From contig CAYUNT010000066.1 in NCBI GenBank assembly GCA_964446285.1, positions 1 through 20,066 of the forward strand: a stretch of DNA of 20,066 nucleotides, given 5' to 3'. Every line of letters starts with the position of its first letter. Position 1 is the first letter of the stretch. The position numbers and the translations under genes were made by a program. The notes beneath the pieces are model-generated. The model was given only the letters and a program-made list of their open reading frames with translations, had not been told where the DNA came from and made no database searches. The stretch comes from CAYUNT01 sp964446285. GTDB lineage: Bacteria; Sumerlaeota; Sumerlaeia; SLMS01; CAYUNT01. This document shows, one piece after another, positions 15,043 through 20,066 of this stretch.

Positions 15043-15355
15043 GGCACATCCTCCGCTACGGTGTTCAGGTGTTGAAAGTCAGCTTTCGGCAGAAAGGATG
15101 AATAAAACGCGCGCCACGCGCCCATTCGGCAAAGAATCGCGGATTTTGCATCTTGCTGGCGCAACTCGCGTCTGGATTCCTGGCAAAAAATGAATTCCCT
15201 TTCACATTACAAACGACTCTCTTTTGCGTTTGCCCAACACCAACTGTCAACAAGGAACTGCCAATTCGCGCCTTGCCGGCATATTCCGCCGGAAAGGTGG
15301 ATCTTGTTTTTCATATCTGAAGGACTGGGGTCTGCGAAAGCAGGTCTCTGGATGT
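15043..15355. other. Intergenic region upstream of the H-NOX operon
   Basis: A 313-nt gap between two genes on the minus strand. No gene is convincing here. On the minus strand a perfect TTGACA (15245-15250) has no matching -10 at the usual distance. GAAAG/CTTTC (15074-15087) forms a small inverted repeat just before the first gene, and a 7-bp stem with a GAAA loop (15329-15346) lies just after the stop of the gene at 15356. The promoter of the H-NOX operon probably lies here, but I cannot place it. Confidence 0.5.
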
Positions 15356-16537
15356 CTATTGCACTGTAACGCCTTGCCTGGGGCGAAAGGAGAGCGCCGC
15401 TGTCGGACAGACGGTCACGCACAGACCGCACTGGAAGCAGGCGTCCTCTCGGATCGTGGGCGGCGTTTCAGGCGGAGCCTGGATGGCGCCATACCAGCAG
15501 GCCGCCTCGCATTTCGTGCAGCCGATGCACGCCGCCGCATCAAGTTTTGGCGCTTCCTGAAATTCCGTTAAAACCTTTTGTCCCTCGCGGAGTTTCCGCA
15601 GGAACACCCCGCGCACTTCCTCGATGTCCGAATAGCCATGCGCATCGAGCCAGCGCGCGGCTTCTTCGGCGATGCGGCCATAGACGCTGTTGCCTTCGAG
15701 GATCGCCGCCGTGCAGACGCCAACCATTGTTGCGCCAGCCATCATATACTCGATCAGGTCGGTTCCGCGCGACACGCCGCCAACGCCAATCACGGGTTTC
15801 TTTACGCGGCGCGCCACCTCGAATACGCACCGCAACGCCAGCGGCTTGATCGGCTCGCCGCTCAGCCAGCCGTAACCGTAACGGCTTCCCATGATCGGCT
15901 CGCCGCGTTCGATGTCGATGCGCAGCGTCGGGCCAAAACTATTAATGCACGTAAAGGCATCCACATGCGGTTCGAGCACAGCGGCCAGATCGCCCAAATC
16001 TCCGAAGTGCGGACTCAGTTTCGCGATGATGGGAATATCGACCGACTCGCGCAGGACGCGCGCCACCTCGGCCACCGTCTCAATTTCGCGCCCTACATAA
16101 TGAATTGTGAATTCGATGGCGTCCGCCCCCGCGGCCTGAACGCGCGGCCCAAGCGCGCGAACTTCCTCCGCCGAATAGCCAATGCTCGCCAGAAACGGAA
16201 TGCCGTGTTCGCGGGCCGCCGCCAGCGCCGCGGGATATTCCTCATCGAACCACCGCTCGGGCGGCAGCTCGGTCCAAAGTTCCGTGTTCAACATTCCGTT
16301 TCGCGCATACAAAGCCATATTCGGGCGCGGAACCGGTGCGGCGGCAGACGACACGGTTTTGGCCAGCAAGCCCCCCGCGCCGCCCTCGGCGCATTGGCGC
16401 AGCGCGCGCGCATCGCGCACGTTCGGCCCCGCCGCGGGTATCACCGGATTACGAAAATCCAATCCGAGAAAGCGAGTTTTCAGATTCGCCCTTGGAGGCG
16501 GAAGCGGACTGTCCAGATTTGGCTCATTCGTCATCAT
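15356..16537 (-). CDS. Dihydroorotate dehydrogenase-like FMN protein with C-terminal 2x[4Fe-4S] domain
   Basis: A protein of 393 residues with a DHODH/PreA-type TIM barrel (about 18-320): FLGLDFRNPVIPAAGP at the start, IIAKLSPHF with the FMN-contacting lysine (K173), INSFGP, and GVGGVSRG for phosphate binding. A two-cluster ferredoxin domain follows: C337, C340, C343, C347, then C367, C370, C373, C377. Class 1 enzymes and PreA carry NxSCPx on the catalytic loop with a cysteine base; here the matching segment reads EFTIHYVGRE (142-151) with no cysteine or serine. The substrate may therefore not be a pyrimidine. A GGAG stands 7 nt before the ATG at 16537. ATGs at 16543 and 16534 are alternatives. 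It lies 56 nt downstream of the PAS kinase, so the two may be cotranscribed. Relatives are often labelled dihydroorotate or dihydropyrimidine dehydrogenase. Confidence 0.82.
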   Translation of the reverse strand: MMTNEPNLDSPLPPPRANLKTRFLGLDFRNPVIPAAGPNVRDARALRQCAEGGAGGLLAKTVSSAAAPVPRPNMALYARNGMLNTELWTELPPERWFDEEYPAALAAAREHGIPFLASIGYSAEEVRALGPRVQAAGADAIEFTIHYVGREIETVAEVARVLRESVDIPIIAKLSPHFGDLGDLAAVLEPHVDAFTCINSFGPTLRIDIERGEPIMGSRYGYGWLSGEPIKPLALRCVFEVARRVKKPVIGVGGVSRGTDLIEYMMAGATMVGVCTAAILEGNSVYGRIAEEAARWLDAHGYSDIEEVRGVFLRKLREGQKVLTEFQEAPKLDAAACIGCTKCEAACWYGAIQAPPETPPTIREDACFQCGLCVTVCPTAALSFRPRQGVTVQ

Positions 16538-16593
16538 GCACATGCTCCATGCGAAATAAGGCGCAAAATTGTCTTCGCGCTTTGCCTGGTCAG

Positions 16594-19500
16594 TTATTCT
16601 CCGGCCAAATTGGCGGGATTGTTCAGGAATTCACCCGCCAGATGAATCTCCGCGCCCAGGGCATCGATAAGGCTTTGCGCGGCTTCGAGCGCGTTTGCCT
16701 TCCCGGCCTTTTCCAGTTCAAACGCCGCGGCGCGAACTCGATTGGCGCCCATGTTGGCGGAAGCGCCCTTGAGCGTATGCGCCAGACGCGCAATTTCCTC
16801 GCCGTCTCCGCGCGCCAGGGCCGCCTTAAGCGCGTCCAAATTCTTTGAAGCCTGATCCAGGAACAAGTCAATCAACTCCCGCTCGAATTCCGGATCGTTT
16901 CCACTGACGGAATGAAATTGTTTTACGTCCACGGGAGGCGCGGCTGGATGCTCGGGCACTTCCACCGTCTGAACCGGCGGCGCTACTTCGCGCCCAGCCC
17001 ATCGCTGAATCACATCAAGCAATTCCTTGGGACGGATAGGCTTGGACACATAATCATCCATGCCGGCCTCGATGCACCGCTCGCGGTCGCCCTTGAGAGC
17101 GTGGGCTGTCATGGCGATGATCGGCACCCGCCGCTTCCCGGTCTCCATCTGCCGAATGGCCGCCGTTGCTTCGAATCCGTCCATTTCGGGCATTTGCACG
17201 TCCATAAGAACAATATCATAGGGAATGCTTTGCAGCGCCTGAACCGCCTCGCGTCCATTGGCAACGGCATCGGCCCGGTGGCCCGCCTTTTCCAGGATGC
17301 GAAGCGCCACCTTCTGATTCACCGGATTGTCTTCCGCGAGAAGGATGCGGACATTGCGAGCGCCCGATTCTCGAAGTGTGTGGCGCGTTATGATGCCCGA
17401 AGAAGTCGCGGGGGCCTCGGGGCGCGCCGCTTCTTCCCCAGTAATAGCAAGCGCCTCGGAAATCGCGTCAAGCAGCTGGCTCTGGCGGATAGGCTTTGTC
17501 AGATAGGCTGAACAGCCCAGTTCCTCAAATTTTCGCGCGTCGCCGCGGCGGCAGATCGAAGTCAGCAGCAGAATGCGAACATTGTCATGGCGCCGGTCCG
17601 CCCGGATCGCGCGGATGACTTCCTCGCCATCCAGGTCCGGCATCTGGAAATCCAGCAAAACCGCGTCAAACGGCCATCCTTCCGTTTGAGCGCGGTTCAG
17701 AGCCTCCAAACCGGCGTTTCCGCTCTCCGCTTCCACGGTAAAACAACAAAACGAAGAAAGAATGCGGGTCAGAATGGTCCGGTTGGTAGGATTGTCATCC
17801 ACAATAAGAATTCGCGCGCCGCGGACACTGCGCCTCAAACGGGATCGGCCTTCGGTGCCGGTTTTTTCCTGAACTTCCATTGGCACGGTGAACCAGAAAG
17901 TGCTTCCGCGCCCCGGCTCGCTTTGCACGCCAATCTCGCCGCCCATAAGTTCAACAAGGCGTTTGGAAATGCTCAGCCCCAGTCCCGTTCCGCCATATCG
18001 GCGCCGTGTCGAGCCCTCCGCCGGAGTAAATGTATCAAAAATCGCCTTCTGACGATCGAGCGCAATGCCAATTCCCGTATCAGACACAGAGAATCGGACC
18101 ACTGTTATGCCTGTTTCTTCACGCGCCGCCTCCGCGCGCACATCAACATTGCCTTTTTCCGTGAATTTGATGGCGTTCCCGGCCAGGTTCACCAGAACCT
18201 GCCGCAGCCGCTCGGGGTCGCCGATCAGGTTCACCGGGGCGGCGGGATCCACAAACACTGTGAATTCCAGCCCTTTGAGTTGCGCCTTGGGAGCCAGCAG
18301 ATCGCCCACGCTTTCGAGAACATAGCGCAAATCGAAGGGAATCTCCTCGATGTCCATCTTCCCCGATTCGATTTTCGAGAAATCGAGAATGTCATTGATA
18401 AGCACCAGGAGCGAGTCGCCGGCGTTGCGGATGGTTTCCACATACTCGACTTGCTCGGAATCAAGCGCGGTATCGAGCAGCAAACTGGTCATTCCAATCA
18501 CTGCGTTCATGGGCGTGCGGATTTCGTGGCTCATGTTGGCGAGGAATTCCGCCTTGGCGCGCGCCGAGGATTCCGCGGCTTGTTGCGCCTCCACAAACGG
18601 CGAGACGTCGATCGCGTTCAAAATCACGCCGAGGTAGCGGCCTTCCTGAAATATGGGCTGAACCCGCAGCGAAAGATGCATTCCGAGCAACTCGCGATTG
18701 ACCACATGCATCTCGCGCGATTCGCCGCTGCGGAACCGCTCGATCATTCGCTTGGCTCTTTGCGTGGCGGGCGTATCAGGGTGGTAATTCCACATGGATT
18801 TGCCCACAATATCCTCGCGCCGCATCCCAACCTTTCGCAGAAACCACCCATTCACTTCCGTGACCACATCCTCGGCGTTGGCGACAACCACGCCCTCCTC
18901 CATGCCTTCGATCATGGCCCGAAGCTTTTCCGCTTCGATTTCGGCCTTTTCGTGCGCGGCAAGGCGCGCCATTTCCGCCTTCCTGCTCTCGGTCAGGTCC
19001 ACCATGACGCCTACGATCCCGGCGGCTTCCCCGGCGGAATTCAAATAGGTCGCTTTTGTAAACAGAACCGTATGGAAAAGCCCGTCCGAGTAGCGCACCT
19101 GCGCTTCATAGCGCTGAACCCCAGGCTCGCGCAGCAACTTCATATCCGCATCATGGTAGATTTTGGCTTTTTCTGGAGGAATTCGATCAGGCATGTCGAA
19201 CAGGGTTTTCCCAAGCAAATCTTCCCTTGGCAAATTGAGCACGTTCCTTGCAAAGGCCAGATTGCACAACTGATATGCGCCACGAGAATCCTTAAAGAAA
19301 ATCGGCGAGGGAATCGTGTCGATAAGCGCCTGGAGGAATCGAGAACGTTCCTCGATGATTTTTTGCGCGGCAACATGCTCTGTGACGTCCTCCACAATTC
19401 CCATAAAATACTGCGGGGCGTCCTTCGAGTCCCGAAGCACTCGCGCGCTGATAGCACCAAGAAATCCACTTCCGTCGCGCCGGCGAAGATGAAAAACCTG

Positions 19501-19821
19501 GCCAATTACTTGCCCTTCGCGGTGCATTGTCCCTGTAAATCTCTCATGTTCCTCCGGGGTTTCAAACAAATCCGCCACAGAAGACCGCAAAAATTCCTCT
19601 GCGGAATCGTATCCATGCATCCGCGCCATGGCGGGATTGACCAGCACAAAATGCACTGGTTCTACCGGAACGCCTTGAAACACTCCCACAGGAAGGTTCT
19701 GAATCCATGTGGCAAGGTTTTCATCTTTATTGCAAAGCGCCGCCTCCAGTTCCACAACCCGCCGCCGAAGCGCCTCCAGTTCATTCAGGTTCTCGCCGCC
19801 GGTTTGTTCTGTTGCATTCAT
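16594..19821 (-). CDS. Triple-PAS hybrid histidine kinase (PAS3-HisKA-HATPase-REC-REC-HPt)
   Basis: A protein of 1075 residues without transmembrane helices. A short coiled coil is followed by three PAS domains (about 28-145, 150-270 and 285-415), the first two ending in GIVEDVTEH and GVMVDLTESRK, as PAS-PAC units do. Next come HisKA with H432 (NMSHEIRTPMNAVIG), HATPase_c (DTGIGIALDRQ, GGTGLGLSI), REC1 (D724 in LLDFQMPDLDG), REC2 (D874 in LMDVQMPEMDG) and HPt (H1015 in AHTLKGASANMG). An internal phosphorelay is expected. The input is unknown; no heme- or flavin-binding signature was recognised in the PAS domains. The frame stays open upstream to 20055, but that part translates a 68-bp repeat, so I start at MNATEQTGG, with GGGGGAG 10 nt before the ATG. 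The core is paralogous to the H-NOX-linked kinase. Confidence 0.92.
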   Translation of the reverse strand: MNATEQTGGENLNELEALRRRVVELEAALCNKDENLATWIQNLPVGVFQGVPVEPVHFVLVNPAMARMHGYDSAEEFLRSSVADLFETPEEHERFTGTMHREGQVIGQVFHLRRRDGSGFLGAISARVLRDSKDAPQYFMGIVEDVTEHVAAQKIIEERSRFLQALIDTIPSPIFFKDSRGAYQLCNLAFARNVLNLPREDLLGKTLFDMPDRIPPEKAKIYHDADMKLLREPGVQRYEAQVRYSDGLFHTVLFTKATYLNSAGEAAGIVGVMVDLTESRKAEMARLAAHEKAEIEAEKLRAMIEGMEEGVVVANAEDVVTEVNGWFLRKVGMRREDIVGKSMWNYHPDTPATQRAKRMIERFRSGESREMHVVNRELLGMHLSLRVQPIFQEGRYLGVILNAIDVSPFVEAQQAAESSARAKAEFLANMSHEIRTPMNAVIGMTSLLLDTALDSEQVEYVETIRNAGDSLLVLINDILDFSKIESGKMDIEEIPFDLRYVLESVGDLLAPKAQLKGLEFTVFVDPAAPVNLIGDPERLRQVLVNLAGNAIKFTEKGNVDVRAEAAREETGITVVRFSVSDTGIGIALDRQKAIFDTFTPAEGSTRRRYGGTGLGLSISKRLVELMGGEIGVQSEPGRGSTFWFTVPMEVQEKTGTEGRSRLRRSVRGARILIVDDNPTNRTILTRILSSFCCFTVEAESGNAGLEALNRAQTEGWPFDAVLLDFQMPDLDGEEVIRAIRADRRHDNVRILLLTSICRRGDARKFEELGCSAYLTKPIRQSQLLDAISEALAITGEEAARPEAPATSSGIITRHTLRESGARNVRILLAEDNPVNQKVALRILEKAGHRADAVANGREAVQALQSIPYDIVLMDVQMPEMDGFEATAAIRQMETGKRRVPIIAMTAHALKGDRERCIEAGMDDYVSKPIRPKELLDVIQRWAGREVAPPVQTVEVPEHPAAPPVDVKQFHSVSGNDPEFERELIDLFLDQASKNLDALKAALARGDGEEIARLAHTLKGASANMGANRVRAAAFELEKAGKANALEAAQSLIDALGAEIHLAGEFLNNPANLAGE

Positions 19822-19829
19822 GAAACTTA

Positions 19830-20066
19830 CACTCCCCCGCGCATGGAGCGCGGAAAAGGTTTGCCTGGGATCGCGAGGCTCTGCACTCGCTCTTCCGCAC
19901 TCCCCCGCGCGTGGAGCGATGAAAGGGTTTGCCTGGGATCGCGAGGCTCTGCACTCGCTCTTCCGCACTCCGCCGCGCATGGAGCGATGAAAGGGTTTGC
20001 CTGGGATCGCGAGGCTCTGCACTCGCTCTTCCGCACTCCGTCGCGCGTGGAGCATGGAAAAGGCGT
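19830..20066 (+). repeat. Tandem array of a 68-bp repeat, just under 3.5 copies, running off the window
   Basis: Units lie at 19830-19897, 19898-19965, 19966-20033 and a partial one from 20034 to the window end. They are nearly identical; changes cluster in the GCGCRTGGAGCG part. Each holds GCGAG/CTCGC able to form a 5-bp stem with an 8-nt loop. The array stands directly upstream of the PAS kinase, where its promoter would be expected. A single inverted core copy lies at 22-46. The unit length is not a multiple of three, yet all three minus-strand frames are open through it. Confidence 0.9.

Noticed and set aside
15222..15250. Promoter of the H-NOX operon with a perfect TTGACA
   Set aside because: The hexamer 17 nt further on reads GCAAAA, which is not a credible -10, and the site is about 200 nt from the gene.
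15065..15253. 62-codon minus-strand frame in the gap before the H-NOX operon
   Set aside because: No recognisable protein features or ribosome binding site, and it would overlap the likely promoter region.
15329..15346. Terminator after the dihydroorotate-dehydrogenase-like gene
   Set aside because: The stem has two G-T pairs and no T-run follows on the minus strand.
19822..20055. 78-residue N-terminal extension of the PAS kinase
   Set aside because: It is a translation of the 68-bp repeat in shifting frames; MNATEQTGG at 19821 with an upstream GGGGGAG is a better start.
19830..20066. CRISPR array
   Set aside because: Units are alike over all 68 bp, with no unique spacers and no cas genes in the window.

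Overview
The window reads as chromosomal DNA from a GC-rich, probably anaerobic, Gram-negative-type bacterium. Three things point that way: an iron-sulfur-rich membrane complex of the hydrogenase-4/complex I family, a ferredoxin-tailed dihydroorotate-dehydrogenase-like enzyme, and a stand-alone H-NOX with its own hybrid kinase. A kinase-like protein with a GspG-type tail and several kinds of short intergenic repeat would suit an uncultured lineage near Planctomycetes, Lentisphaerae or Sumerlaeota. That placement is a weak inference. I see no rRNA, tRNA, CRISPR array, transposase or phage gene.

Left part (1-2730): a small kinase-fold protein with intact catalytic residues (49-801, minus) lies back to back with a membrane-anchored pseudokinase that has lost every catalytic motif and ends in a GspG-like domain (1047-2726, plus). 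A doubtful small ORF sits between them.

Centre-left (3090-10868, plus): a six-gene operon encodes two antiporter-like subunits (HyfB, HyfF), a NuoH-like subunit (HyfC), HyfE, a fused NuoC-NuoD-like large subunit (HyfG) and a fused ferredoxin-NuoB-like small subunit (HyfH-HyfI). Both cysteine pairs that hold the NiFe site are absent from HyfG. This is therefore best read as an energy-converting hydrogenase-related (Ehr) complex and not a hydrogenase. The last three genes overlap at their start and stop codons. The linker of the last protein contains two tandem 30-nt hairpin repeats in frame.

Centre-right (10903-15042, minus): a three-gene signalling operon runs towards the Ehr operon. It encodes a protein of unknown function, an H-NOX gas sensor, and an HNOBA-type hybrid histidine kinase with two receiver domains and an HPt domain. 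The predicted ligand is NO, because the distal-pocket tyrosine of O2-binding H-NOX proteins is not seen.

Right part (15356-20066, minus): a triple-PAS hybrid kinase with the same HisKA-HATPase-REC-REC-HPt core lies just upstream of an FMN/iron-sulfur dihydroorotate-dehydrogenase-like protein that lacks the usual catalytic-loop cysteine. Upstream of the kinase are just under three and a half tandem copies of a 68-bp repeat. The core of this repeat occurs once more, inverted, at positions 22-46.

The best candidates for something undescribed are the Ehr operon with its repeat-invaded linker, the pseudokinase-GspG fusion, and the three-gene H-NOX cassette with its unknown first gene. No DNA-binding response regulator is encoded here, so the output of both phosphorelays lies elsewhere.
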